Source of the DNA: VXYL01 sp965203685
GTDB taxonomy: Bacteria > Pseudomonadota > Gammaproteobacteria > Pseudomonadales > Azotimanducaceae
Length of the DNA: 64,000 bases
Direction: 5' to 3'
NCBI GenBank assembly: GCA_965203685.1
Contig: OZ241908.1
Coordinates: 2,480,001-2,544,000, forward strand
The notes beneath the pieces were generated by a model. It saw nothing but the letters and a program-made list of their open reading frames with translations, made no database searches and had not been told where the DNA came from. Of this stretch, positions 34,799-43,128 are shown one piece after another (positions within the stretch are counted from its first letter, which is position 1; every line of letters begins with the position of its first letter). The translations under genes were made by a program, and so were the position numbers.

Positions 34799-35143
34799 GT
34801 GGACTGCACGCGCTTGAAACCGAATAGCCCTTCGAGACCCTCAGTGACTTGGGCGATCATGCTCCTGCTAGTCGTTGCGGGCTGTCAGACCTACCTCGAC
34901 GACGCCGCGTCACGGACACCCGGCGAGGTGACGGACGACCTGACCATCCACACCATGATCAAGACCCGTCTCCTCCGGGAGGACGAGGTGCGCGGACTAC
35001 GGATCAACGTTGACGTCAACAAGGGCGTCGTCACGCTGTCCGGCAAGGTTCGCTCCGAGGCCGAGCGGCAACGTGCGGTCGAGGTCGCAACGGGGACTCC
35101 CAACGTGGCGAGGGTCGTCGACAACCTGGTGGTGCCGATCTGA
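34799..35143 (+). CDS. BON-domain lipoprotein (OsmY-like)
   Basis: 114 residues, GTG start. A lipoprotein signal with lipobox LLVVAGC (Cys ~29) is followed by one BON domain (IHTMIKTRLLREDEVRGL, then INVDVNKGVVTLSGKV and VARVVDNLVV). BON domains bind phospholipid and stabilise the envelope in stress proteins such as OsmY. Convergent with the CoA-transferase gene. Confidence 0.85.
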   Translation: MDCTRLKPNSPSRPSVTWAIMLLLVVAGCQTYLDDAASRTPGEVTDDLTIHTMIKTRLLREDEVRGLRINVDVNKGVVTLSGKVRSEAERQRAVEVATGTPNVARVVDNLVVPI

Positions 35144-35371
35144 CCGTCGTTGCCGCATTGCATCGGGGATCGGCGTTGTTATGCACAACAACCGTCTACG
35201 GCAAAAGGTGCCAATTGCTGACAGATCGTTCGGGTTGACTTCAAAGAGGTACTGTACCCGTCTGTTAAGACTGTAAAAATTACCGTTAACTCGACATGAC
35301 TCCCCGAATTCCACGGCTTGTGCTCAGGAAGTCGGGATTCTGTCCCCAGAGTTATCCACACGCAGTGAGTG
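35144..35371. other. Convergent intergenic region with two DnaA-box-like 9-mers and AT-rich stretch
   Basis: Between two convergent genes, so no promoter is needed. TTATGCACA (35179-35187) and TTATCCACA (35352-35360) both fit the DnaA-box consensus TTATNCACA in the same orientation. The first overlaps a GTTGT/ACAAC hairpin (35175-35189). An AT-rich stretch including CTGTAAAAATTACCG lies between them. No ORF or RNA gene is recognised. Confidence 0.4.
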
Positions 35372-36553
35372 TCAAACGGCGCGCAGGGCTCGCAGTTCGT
35401 CGATCTCGGCTTGGCTGTAGCCGAGGTCCTCGAGAATCTCGCCAGTGTGCTCGCCAAGGGTTGGCGCACGACGTTTGATGTCCGTGTCGGCAGAGGAGAA
35501 ATCCACGGGCATCCGTGCGACGGGCGCGGGGCAGGGCAGGCCCGGATATTCCGTTCCGACGAGGAACCCGCGGTCGACCACCTGCTCGTTTACCAGCGCC
35601 TGCGCAGGCGTCAGGACCTCTGCGCATGGGATTCGAGCCTCGGCTAGTTCGGCCATCGCCTGGCCCGTTGTGCGTTGTGCTGTCCAAGTACCCATTCGGG
35701 CGCTGATGTCGGCGCTATTGTCACCCCGGGCCTCGTCGGTCGCGTACTTGCCGTCCGTCAGCCAATGCGGTTCGCCCATCAGCCGCGCCCATCGCTCGAA
35801 CAGCGGGTTGCCGACGACCTGCACCAGGATCCAGCCGTCGCGCGTGCGGAAGACGTCGATGGGTGCCGCGGTCTGGCCCCGGTTGCCGGTGGCGACGCGA
35901 TTGTTGTCGAGGATGGCCTGTTCGATGAGGGTGCCATTCGCGATGGTCAGCGCCGAGGCGAGCAGGCAGCCTTCGACATGCTGTCCCTGGCCGGTGTTCA
36001 TGCGGTGAATGATCGCCGCCAGCGTGGCGAAGGCGTTCAATGACGCCGTGGTGTAGTCGACGTACGGAAAGTAGTTCCGCATCGGCTCGTCCTCGTAGCC
36101 TGTCAGGTGCATGTTCCCGGACATGGCCTGGGCGACGCCGTCGAAGCCGACGCGCGTTCCATAGGGTCCGCCGGATCCGAACGCCGTACTCGTGGTCAGG
36201 ATGATGTCGGGCTTGATGTCGCACAGGGTCTCGTAGTCGAGGCCCATCGACTTGAGGGTATCGGGGGGCAGGTTGGCGATGACCACGTCGGCGGTCGCAA
36301 CGAGGCGGCGGAGCACCTCCTGACCCTCCGGCTTGCGTGGGTTGAGCGTGAAGCCACGCTTGTTGCGGTTGAGTGCCATGTAGCCGCTGCCTTGGCCGTC
36401 CTCCGTGACCGGGGCTGTGAAGCGGTCCTCGCTGCCGGCGACCTTTTCGATGCGAATGACGTCGGCACCCAGGTCGCCAAGCAAGGCTCCACAGAACGGA
36501 CCCGCGATATAGCGGCCGAAATCAAGCACACGCGTGCCTTCGAGAATGGTCAT
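35372..36553 (-). CDS. CaiB/BaiF-family (class III) CoA-transferase
   Basis: 393 residues from the ATG at 36553 (MTILEGTRVLDFG); six extra residues upstream are in frame but lack family character. Signatures: GRYIAGPFCGALLGDLGADV, NRNKRGFTLN, the catalytic Asp in GFDGVAQAMSGNM, and the C-terminal GEHTGEILEDLGY. Moves CoA between carboxylic acids. Neighbouring acyl-CoA dehydrogenase and ETF genes place it in an acyl-CoA catabolic route; the acid substrate is unknown. Confidence 0.92.
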   Translation of the reverse strand: MTILEGTRVLDFGRYIAGPFCGALLGDLGADVIRIEKVAGSEDRFTAPVTEDGQGSGYMALNRNKRGFTLNPRKPEGQEVLRRLVATADVVIANLPPDTLKSMGLDYETLCDIKPDIILTTSTAFGSGGPYGTRVGFDGVAQAMSGNMHLTGYEDEPMRNYFPYVDYTTASLNAFATLAAIIHRMNTGQGQHVEGCLLASALTIANGTLIEQAILDNNRVATGNRGQTAAPIDVFRTRDGWILVQVVGNPLFERWARLMGEPHWLTDGKYATDEARGDNSADISARMGTWTAQRTTGQAMAELAEARIPCAEVLTPAQALVNEQVVDRGFLVGTEYPGLPCPAPVARMPVDFSSADTDIKRRAPTLGEHTGEILEDLGYSQAEIDELRALRAV

Positions 36554-36606
36554 GGGTGTCCACCAGGGCAAGGAAGTCGCGCATTATGAAGTAGAATCCG
36601 CCGCCC

Positions 36607-38220
36607 ATGGATTCCGCCCGCGGCGCAGTCGACGATGCCACCGAGTTGTTCGAGCGGGCGAGGGCGCACCTCGTCGGCCGGGACGTCGACGACGTGCAGA
36701 TGGAGGCATACGATCTGGCCTTCTCGTCCGCGGAGTTGCACGCCGCGCGCATCGCCATCGACTACGCGGCCGTACCGGCAGATCCGGCCGACGCCACCTT
36801 CAAGGAGGCTCTAGCGGCCACCTTCTGCGCCGAGGTACTGGCCAATCTGACCTCTCGACTGCGCTACCGGCCGTCGGCTTACGGTTTACCCTCGGCCGAG
36901 CCCACAACGCAACACTTGGCGGATTACGTCGATTCCCGCCTCGCGCCAGGCACGCTGGCCGCGGTCGGCGAACGCGTGCGTCAAGCCGGTGGCGAACTAC
37001 CGCCGGACGACCTGGACGACGAAAAGACGTTGATGCGCGAGACCTTTCGGCTATTCAGCGACGAACGGGTGGCGCCGGCGGCCGGCGACGTCCACCGCAA
37101 CAACACGATGATCCCGGACACCATCATCGATGGATTACGGGAACTCGGATGTTTCGGGTTGTCCGTGCCGGAGCGCTACGGGGGCCTGAAGCCGGACGAT
37201 CACGAGGACAGCTTGGGGATGGTGGTCGTTACCGAGGAATTATCCCGTGGTTCGCTCGGCGCCGCGGGGAGCCTGATCACGCGACCCGAGATCATCGCGC
37301 GTGCCGTCATGCAGGGCGGCACCGACGAGCAGAAGGCGCGCTGGCTGCCGGGCATAGCGGCCGGCGATCCGTTGGTCGCAGTAGCCGTGACGGAACCCGG
37401 AACGGGCTCCGACGTTGCATCCGTGACGCTACGGGCAACGCGCTCCGTGCGGGACGGCACCCCCGGCTGGCTCTTGAACGGCGCCAAGACCTGGTGCACC
37501 TTCGCCGGCAGGGCGGCTGGCTTGCTCGTACTTGCACGCACCGACCCGAAAGCATCGCCGCCGCATCGCGGACTGTCGCTGTTCGTGGTCGAAAAGCCGA
37601 GTTTCGAGGACAAGAGTTTCGTCTGCGAGAGCCCGGGCGGCGGTCGTCTTAGTGGTCGTGCGATCCCGACCATCGGCTATCGCGGCATGCACTCGTTCGA
37701 GTTGTTCTTCGACGACTATTTCCTCCCGCACCGAGCCCTCGTGGGCGAGGACGACGGTGAAGGAAGGGGCTTCTACTACACGATGCGTGGATTCTCAGGA
37801 GGCAGGTTGCAGACGGCGGCCAGAGCCTGTGGGCTGATGCGCGCCGCCTTCGAAGACGCCCTACGGTATGCCGAGGAGCGGCACGTGTTCGGCAAACCGG
37901 TCGCCAGCTACGGCCTGACACTGCAGAAACTCGCGCGCATGGCGTCCGCGATCCAGGCCTGCCGACAGTTCACGTACACGGTGGCCGGCTTGATGGACCA
38001 CGGCGAAGGCCAACTCGAAGCGAGCCTGGTGAAACTGCTGTCGTGCAAGACGGCCGAGTGGGTCACCCGCGAAGCAATGCAGATCCACGGCGGCATGGGC
38101 TACGCGGAGGAAACCGCCGTCAGCCGGTACTTCGCCGATGCCCGCGTACTGTCGATCTTCGAGGGTGCCGAGGAGACGCTGGCCTTGAAGGTGGTCGGGC
38201 GCGCCTTGCTGAACCCCTGA
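36607..38220 (+). CDS. Acyl-CoA dehydrogenase
   Basis: 537 residues, about 100-150 longer than typical because of an extra N-terminal helical region (~1-130) before the ACAD core. Core motifs: LRELGCFGLSVPERYGG, AVTEPGTGSDVASVTL (FAD-binding), GAKTWCTFAGRA, AEERHVFGKPVASYGL, QIHGGMGYAEE and the catalytic Glu in SIFEGAEETL. FAD-dependent alpha,beta-oxidation that passes electrons to ETF. Divergent from the CoA-transferase gene. The stop codon lies in the loop of a GC-rich hairpin. Confidence 0.92.
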   Translation: MDSARGAVDDATELFERARAHLVGRDVDDVQMEAYDLAFSSAELHAARIAIDYAAVPADPADATFKEALAATFCAEVLANLTSRLRYRPSAYGLPSAEPTTQHLADYVDSRLAPGTLAAVGERVRQAGGELPPDDLDDEKTLMRETFRLFSDERVAPAAGDVHRNNTMIPDTIIDGLRELGCFGLSVPERYGGLKPDDHEDSLGMVVVTEELSRGSLGAAGSLITRPEIIARAVMQGGTDEQKARWLPGIAAGDPLVAVAVTEPGTGSDVASVTLRATRSVRDGTPGWLLNGAKTWCTFAGRAAGLLVLARTDPKASPPHRGLSLFVVEKPSFEDKSFVCESPGGGRLSGRAIPTIGYRGMHSFELFFDDYFLPHRALVGEDDGEGRGFYYTMRGFSGGRLQTAARACGLMRAAFEDALRYAEERHVFGKPVASYGLTLQKLARMASAIQACRQFTYTVAGLMDHGEGQLEASLVKLLSCKTAEWVTREAMQIHGGMGYAEETAVSRYFADARVLSIFEGAEETLALKVVGRALLNP

Positions 38221-38244
38221 GGGGTTCCCCGTCTGAGCACGGGG
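38211..38244. terminator. Tandem hairpins at the end of the acyl-CoA dehydrogenase gene
   Basis: GAACCCC-TGA-GGGGTTC (38211-38227) has the stop codon as its loop, and CCCCGT-ctgagc-ACGGGG (38227-38244) follows directly. There is no T-run on the plus strand (AAAACTT follows), so termination is plausible but not of textbook form. The convergent SDR gene ends at 38357. Confidence 0.45.
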
Positions 38245-38253
38245 AAAACTTCG

Positions 38254-38269
38254 CATAATGCATATTATG
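38254..38269. repeat. AT-rich inverted repeat
   Basis: CATAAT-GCAT-ATTATG begins an unusually AT-rich patch (38250-38290, including TTAAATTAATATTGATATG) in otherwise GC-rich DNA between two convergent genes. No function assigned. Confidence 0.4.
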
Positions 38270-38356
38270 TTAAATTAATATTGATATGCGGATTGAATCG
38301 GACGGCACCTAGCCAACGCCCCGCCGGCAAAGCCATACCCTTTCGCCAGCCTGGGC

Positions 38357-39163
38357 CTACCTGACGTCGCGGCTCGGTCCCCGTAAGGTGGTACCGCCGT
38401 CCACCACGAGCACATGGCCCGTGATGTAGCGCGCCTGGTCGGATGCCAGGAAGCGCACTGCGTGCCCGATGTCCCAGCCCGAGCCTTCCATACCCAACAC
38501 GGATGCGCGGGCGCGCTGGCTGCGGGCTTCGCTCGACATGCCGCCGCCGTAGACCATCGGCGTGTAGACCGGTCCCGGTGCGACACAGTTGACGCGGATG
38601 CCGTCCGGACCATGGTCCACGGCCATTGCCTGCGTCAGGCCGATGACGGCACTCTTCGACACGCTGTACGTGGTGAGGCCGCGTGGGCGAAGCGCAGAGA
38701 TCGATGACACGTTCACGATCGCGCCGCCGCCAGCTTCGCGCATGGCGGGGATGGCTGCCCTACTCGCGAGGAACATGCTGTCGACGTTCACCTCCATCAC
38801 CCGGCGCCAGCGCGCGGGATCCTCTTCGAGGATATTGCCGCGACTCCCGATGCCCACGTTGTTGTCGAGGATGTCGAGCCGCCCCCAGCGGTTCGTCGCA
38901 GCCGAGACCATCGCGTCGCAGTCGCCTGCTTGGGTGACGTCGGCCTCACAGGCGAGCGCGTCGCCGCCCGCTTCTCCGATCATCTCCACGGTGCGTTCCG
39001 CCAACGCGAGGTCGCGGTCGACGCAAAGAACCTTGGCACCGCTGACCGCCAACAGGATCGCGGCCGCGCGACCGTTGCCGATGCCGTCGTCCAGCGCGCC
39101 CGCGCCGGTCACGATGGCGACTTTTCCGTCGAGACCATCGCTCGCTGGGATAGCCAAGGGCAT
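38357..39163 (-). CDS. Short-chain dehydrogenase/reductase (SDR)
   Basis: 268 residues, classical SDR. Cofactor loop TGAGALDDGIGNGRA (a slightly extended TGxxxGxG), Asp in VLCVDRDLAL favouring NAD(H), NNVGIGS (the NNAG-like motif), catalytic Ser in IVNVSSISA and YxxxK in YSVSKSAV, then the C-terminal DGGTTL. Oxidises or reduces an alcohol/ketone; given the neighbours, a hydroxyacyl substrate is plausible but unproven. Confidence 0.9.
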   Translation of the reverse strand: MPLAIPASDGLDGKVAIVTGAGALDDGIGNGRAAAILLAVSGAKVLCVDRDLALAERTVEMIGEAGGDALACEADVTQAGDCDAMVSAATNRWGRLDILDNNVGIGSRGNILEEDPARWRRVMEVNVDSMFLASRAAIPAMREAGGGAIVNVSSISALRPRGLTTYSVSKSAVIGLTQAMAVDHGPDGIRVNCVAPGPVYTPMVYGGGMSSEARSQRARASVLGMEGSGWDIGHAVRFLASDQARYITGHVLVVDGGTTLRGPSRDVR

Positions 39164-39250
39164 GCGCGCCCCTCGTGAGGTTTAGGCTCGCACTAAAGTA
39201 CAGGGCAGTTGTCGGACGGCGCAACTCGGCGCAGACAAGCGTGGCGATGG

Positions 39251-39278
39251 GGAATGCGGACGAGGACGTCCGCGTTCC
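39251..39278. repeat. Palindromic intergenic repeat, copy A
   Basis: Core GCGGACGAGGACGTCCGC flanked by GGAAT and GTTCC, giving a 28-bp imperfect dyad. Its first 24 bases are identical to the copy at 53851. Lies in the 120-bp gap between the SDR and etfA genes. Confidence 0.75.
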
Positions 39279-39284
39279 GGTCGG

Positions 39285-40217
39285 TTACTCCAGCGCTGCT
39301 TCCAGTTCAGGTAGCGCCTGGAACAGGTCCGCGACGAGGCCGTAGTCCGCCACCTGGAAGATCGGCGCATCTTCGTCCTTGTTGATCGCCACGATCACCT
39401 TGGAGTCCTTCATGCCGGCCAAGTGCTGGATGGCGCCGGAGATGCCAACCGCGATGTACAGGTCGGGGGCGACGATCTTGCCGGTCTGGCCGACTTGCAT
39501 GTCGTTGGGCACGAAACCGGCATCAACCGCAGCGCGCGAGGCGCCGATCGCTGCCCCAAGCTTGTCGGCGATGCCCTCGAGCAATGAGAAATTCTCGCCG
39601 TTCTGCATGCCGCGGCCACCGGAGATGACCACCGATGCCGCCGTCAACTCGGGTCGTTCGGACTTGGCGATCTCTTCGCCGATGAAGGTCGATACGCCCG
39701 CATCGTGCGAGGCATCCGCTCCCTCGACCATTGCGGAGCCACCGTCCGCGGGTGCCGGATCGAAGCCGGTGCCCCGCACGGAAATCACCTTCTTGGCGTC
39801 GTTGGACTTCACCGTGGCGATGGCGTTGCCGGCATAGATCGGTCGCAAGAACGTGTCCGGCGACTCCACGCCGATGATGTCGGAGACCATCTGGGTATCG
39901 AGCAGGGCCGCCACGCGCGGCAGGAAGTTCTTGCCGGTGGTCGTGTGTGCCGTCAGAACGTGGTCGTAGCCGCTCGCGAGTTCGGCAACCAGGGCGCTCA
40001 AGTTCTCCGCCAGGGCGTATTCGTACGCGGCGTTGTCGGCCAGCAGCACCTTGCGGGCACCACCGATCTGCGCGGCTTCCTCGGCCACCGCGGCGCACCC
40101 GGCCCCGGCCACGAGAATGTCGAAATCTGTACCAATCGCCTGGGCTGCGGCGACGACGCTGAGCGTGACCGGCCGAAGTTCCGCGTTGTCGTGTTCGGCG
40201 ACTACTAGTGTGCTCAT
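39285..40217 (-). CDS. etfA: Electron transfer flavoprotein alpha subunit
   Basis: 310 residues. The C-terminal FAD domain has VVISGGRGMQNGENF, AAVDAGFVPNDMQVGQTGK and the ETF-alpha signature VAPDLYIAVGISGAIQHLAGM, then VAINKDEDAPIFQVADYG. With EtfB it carries electrons from acyl-CoA dehydrogenases to ETF-QO, which is encoded just beyond etfB on the other strand. Starts 24 bp downstream of the etfB stop. Confidence 0.96.
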   Translation of the reverse strand: MSTLVVAEHDNAELRPVTLSVVAAAQAIGTDFDILVAGAGCAAVAEEAAQIGGARKVLLADNAAYEYALAENLSALVAELASGYDHVLTAHTTTGKNFLPRVAALLDTQMVSDIIGVESPDTFLRPIYAGNAIATVKSNDAKKVISVRGTGFDPAPADGGSAMVEGADASHDAGVSTFIGEEIAKSERPELTAASVVISGGRGMQNGENFSLLEGIADKLGAAIGASRAAVDAGFVPNDMQVGQTGKIVAPDLYIAVGISGAIQHLAGMKDSKVIVAINKDEDAPIFQVADYGLVADLFQALPELEAALE

Positions 40218-40241
40218 TGGGGTCCCCTGCTCTCCTAACTC

Positions 40242-40997
40242 TTACGCTTCAATGACTTTCGCTTCGTTCTTAAGCTTGTCCACCAACTCGCCAACGTCCT
40301 CCACCTTGATCCCGGCTTGGCGCTCCGGGGGCGGTGCCACGTTGGTGACCTCGGTGCGCCGACCGACGTCGACGCCGAGTGCTTCAGGTGTCGTGGTGTC
40401 CATCGGCTTGCGCTTCGCCTTCATGATGTTCGGCAGCGACGCGTAGCGGGGCTCGTTGAGCCTGAGGTCGGTGGTGACGACGATCGGCATCTTGAGCGAA
40501 ACCGTCTGCAATCCGCCGTCAACCTCCCGCACGACTTCGGCGGTATCGCCGTCCACGGATAGATTCGATGCGAACGTGCCCTGCGGGAGACCGGTGAGCG
40601 CTGCGAGCATGGGACCGGTCTGACTGTTGTCGCCGTCGATGCTCTGCTTGCCGAGGATGACGATGCCGGGCTGCTCTTGCTCGTAGATCGCCGTCAACAG
40701 CTTGGCAATCGCCAGCGGCTCCAGATCCGGTTCCGTCTCCACGAGAATGGCCCGGTCGGCACCGAGCGCCAGGCAGGTACGCAACTGCTCCTGGCAGGAC
40801 GACTCACCCACCGCAACAGCGATCACTTCCTCGGCGACGCCCGCCTCTTTCAGCCGTACCGCTTCCTCGATGCCGATCTCGCAAAACGGGTTCACCGCCA
40901 TCTTGACGTTGGCGAGGTCGATGCCGGTGCCGTCCGGCTTCACTCGCACCTTGACGTTGGCGTCCACGACGCGCTTGACCGGAACCATGACCTTCAT
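40242..40997 (-). CDS. etfB: Electron transfer flavoprotein beta subunit
   Basis: 251 residues, normal length. Signatures: MKVMVPVKRVVDANVKVRV, NPFCEIGIEEAVRLKE, LGKQSIDGDNSQTGPMLA and LNEPRYASLPNIMKAK. Binds AMP structurally and forms the heterodimer with EtfA. Strong Shine-Dalgarno AAGGGAGG before the ATG and an operator-like inverted repeat at 41045-41060 upstream. Confidence 0.96.
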   Translation of the reverse strand: MKVMVPVKRVVDANVKVRVKPDGTGIDLANVKMAVNPFCEIGIEEAVRLKEAGVAEEVIAVAVGESSCQEQLRTCLALGADRAILVETEPDLEPLAIAKLLTAIYEQEQPGIVILGKQSIDGDNSQTGPMLAALTGLPQGTFASNLSVDGDTAEVVREVDGGLQTVSLKMPIVVTTDLRLNEPRYASLPNIMKAKRKPMDTTTPEALGVDVGRRTEVTNVAPPPERQAGIKVEDVGELVDKLKNEAKVIEA

Positions 40998-41044
40998 GCG
41001 AGATGCCTCCCTTTTGAGGTATTGCGGTGGCGCCTAAGGAACAC

Positions 41045-41060
41045 GGCTTGTAGACAAGCC
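41045..41060. promoter_or_regulatory. Operator-like inverted repeat upstream of etfB
   Basis: GGCTTGTAGACAAGCC, perfect 7-2-7 dyad, 47-63 bp before the etfB ATG: the size and place expected for a dimeric repressor such as a TetR/FadR-type fatty-acid regulator. No regulator gene is adjacent. Confidence 0.5.
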
Positions 41061-41217
41061 CGAGCGCCGTCTCAAGGGCGCGCATTTTGCCCGATTCGGT
41101 TACGGCAAGGAAGCGGTGGACCCAGCGAGGTCGGGGGCACCCCAAGGCCGACGCCGCGGCTGTCATCGAGTGCCGGGGGCCCCGTAGATCAGTTCGCGCT
41201 TCATAGGCACCACATTA

Positions 41218-41237
41218 CCCATAGGAACCAATATGGG
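41218..41237. promoter_or_regulatory. Inverted repeat upstream of the ETF-QO gene
   Basis: CCCATA-ggaaccaa-TATGGG, perfect 6-bp arms with an 8-bp spacer, about 100 bp before the ETF-QO start. Possible operator; a partial direct repeat CATAGGNACC overlaps it. Confidence 0.35.
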
Positions 41238-41337
41238 GAACCCATGCCACGTCAGCGCAGGATTTCTCCTTGCAGGCGCACCGTAGTGAAGTTGGCCCAT
41301 ATAATCCGCCCATTGTGAGTCGTTAGGGAGGCGACGC

Positions 41338-42999
41338 GTGCCCGAAGAAGCCCGTGAGTCGATGGAATTCGACGTCGTGATCGTCGGCGGTGGCCCCGCC
41401 GGACTGGCAACGGCTTGCCGGTTGATGCAACTCGCTGCGGAAGCCGATACCGAGCTCATGGTCTGCCTCGTCGAGAAGGGTTCCGAAGTCGGCGCCCACA
41501 TCATCTCGGGTGCCGTCCTCGCCCCGAAGGCGATGAACGAGCTGCTTCCGGATGCCCGCGAGCAAGGCGCACCGCTCGGCGTGCCGGTCACGGACGACCT
41601 CTTCTACTACCTCGTCAACGACACCAACCGCGTCCTCCTGCCCTCTTGGACGGTACCGAAGGAAACCAAGAACCACGGCAACACCACGCTCTCGCTCGGG
41701 AACCTGTGCCGCTGGCTGGGCGAACAGGCGGAAAACGCCGGCGTCAACGTGTTCCCCGGTTTCGCGGCGTCGGAGATTCTCTACAACGACGACGGCAGCG
41801 TTAAGGGCGTCGCCACCCAGGACATGGGCGTCGATGCCGGCGGTGAACGCAAGGCGACCTTCGAGCCGGGCTACGAACTCCACGCCAAGTACACGATCTT
41901 CGCGGAAGGCTGCCGTGGACACCTCGGCAAGCAGTTGATGGACAAGTTTGACCTGCAGGCTGCAGCCGGCCCGCAACACTACGGCATCGGGCTCAAGGAG
42001 CTTTGGGACGTTGATCCCGAGCGCCACGTCCCTGGACGCATCCTGCACAACGTGGGTTGGCCCTTGGGCCGGATGTTCTCCCCGGGGATGGGGTCGTTCC
42101 TCTACCACCAAGAGAACAACCAGGTGGCCCTCGGCATCATCGTCGACCTCGCCTACAAGAATCCGCACCTGTCGCCGTTCGACGAACTGCAGCGCCTGAA
42201 GCACCACCCGCTGTTCGCGGACGTGCTCGAGGGCGGTCGCCGCGTGGCCTACGGTGCCCGCGCCATCATCAAGGGCGGCTTACAGGCGTTGCCCAAGCTG
42301 TCGGTACCGGGCGCCCTGATCGTGGGAGACGATGCGGGCTTCCTGAACATGCTCAAGATCAAGGGCACGCACACGGCCATGAAGTCGGGCATGCTCGCCG
42401 CCGAGTCGGTATTCGATGCGCTAGGCCGTGGAGAAGCCGGCACGGAACTCGACGATTTCCGTACCCGCGTGGACGGCTCTTGGCTCGGCAAGGAACTCCG
42501 GTCCGTGCGCAACGTCGGGCCGGCATTGCACAAGTTCGGCACGCTGTTCGGCATGGCCTACACGTTCCTCGATCAGAAGATCGCCCGCGGTTACATGCCG
42601 TTCACCCTCACGGACCCGGTTGCCGACCACGACAAGCTCGTCCCTGCGCATGAGGCAACCAAGATCGACTATCCGAAGCCCGACGGCGTCCTGTCCTTCG
42701 ACAAGCTGTCCTCGGTGTTCCTTTCGAACACCAACCACGAGGAGGACCAGCCCTGCCACCTGACGCTGGAAGACGCCGAGTTGCCGATCCGCGACAACCT
42801 GCCGCTCTACGACGAACCAGCACAACGCTATTGCCCGGCCGGCGTCTACGAAGTGGTCGAGGAAAACGGCCAGCCGCGATTCCAGATCAACGCCCAGAAC
42901 TGCGTGCACTGCAAGACGTGCGACATCAAGGATCCCGCGCAGAACATCAATTGGGTTACGCCGGAAGGCGCGGGCGGGCCGAACTACGGGAACATGTAG
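41338..42999 (+). CDS. Electron transfer flavoprotein-ubiquinone oxidoreductase
   Basis: 553 residues, normal length; GTG start with GGGAGG 6 nt upstream (an ATG eight codons on is the alternative). FAD motif DVVIVGGGPAGLATA, membrane/quinone region VGWPLGRMFSPGMGSFLYH, GDDAGFLNMLKIKGTHTAM, and the C-terminal 4Fe-4S domain with RYCPAGVYEV and NCVHCKTCDIKDPAQNINW. Sits on the inner membrane and passes electrons from EtfAB to ubiquinone. Divergent from etfBA. Confidence 0.96.
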   Translation: MPEEARESMEFDVVIVGGGPAGLATACRLMQLAAEADTELMVCLVEKGSEVGAHIISGAVLAPKAMNELLPDAREQGAPLGVPVTDDLFYYLVNDTNRVLLPSWTVPKETKNHGNTTLSLGNLCRWLGEQAENAGVNVFPGFAASEILYNDDGSVKGVATQDMGVDAGGERKATFEPGYELHAKYTIFAEGCRGHLGKQLMDKFDLQAAAGPQHYGIGLKELWDVDPERHVPGRILHNVGWPLGRMFSPGMGSFLYHQENNQVALGIIVDLAYKNPHLSPFDELQRLKHHPLFADVLEGGRRVAYGARAIIKGGLQALPKLSVPGALIVGDDAGFLNMLKIKGTHTAMKSGMLAAESVFDALGRGEAGTELDDFRTRVDGSWLGKELRSVRNVGPALHKFGTLFGMAYTFLDQKIARGYMPFTLTDPVADHDKLVPAHEATKIDYPKPDGVLSFDKLSSVFLSNTNHEEDQPCHLTLEDAELPIRDNLPLYDEPAQRYCPAGVYEVVEENGQPRFQINAQNCVHCKTCDIKDPAQNINWVTPEGAGGPNYGNM

Positions 43000-43128
43000 G
43001 TACGAGAGCTGGTGGCACGACCACGACGTAGCCGTGGCCGCGGCGGCAGCAATGCTCTCGACAACCGGGTGCTGGTCTTAATCTGTACTCCCACGGCGCG
43101 AGTCCGCCACAAAGGATAGGAACACACC

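Larger units (their letters stand above)
40998..41337. promoter_or_regulatory. Divergent control region between etfBA and the ETF-QO gene
   Basis: 340 bp without a gene. It holds two clear inverted repeats (41045-41060 and 41218-41237), a TATAAT hexamer at 41300-41305, 32 bp before the ETF-QO GTG, and the ribosome sites of both genes. No well-spaced -35 partner was found for the TATAAT. Confidence 0.5.

Noticed and set aside
35144..35371. Chromosomal replication origin
   Set aside because: Only two DnaA boxes, and no dnaA, gidA, parAB or dnaN gene nearby; reported instead as a possible DnaA-binding site.
41323..42207. 294-codon minus-strand open frame
   Set aside because: Antisense to ETF-QO, a certain gene.
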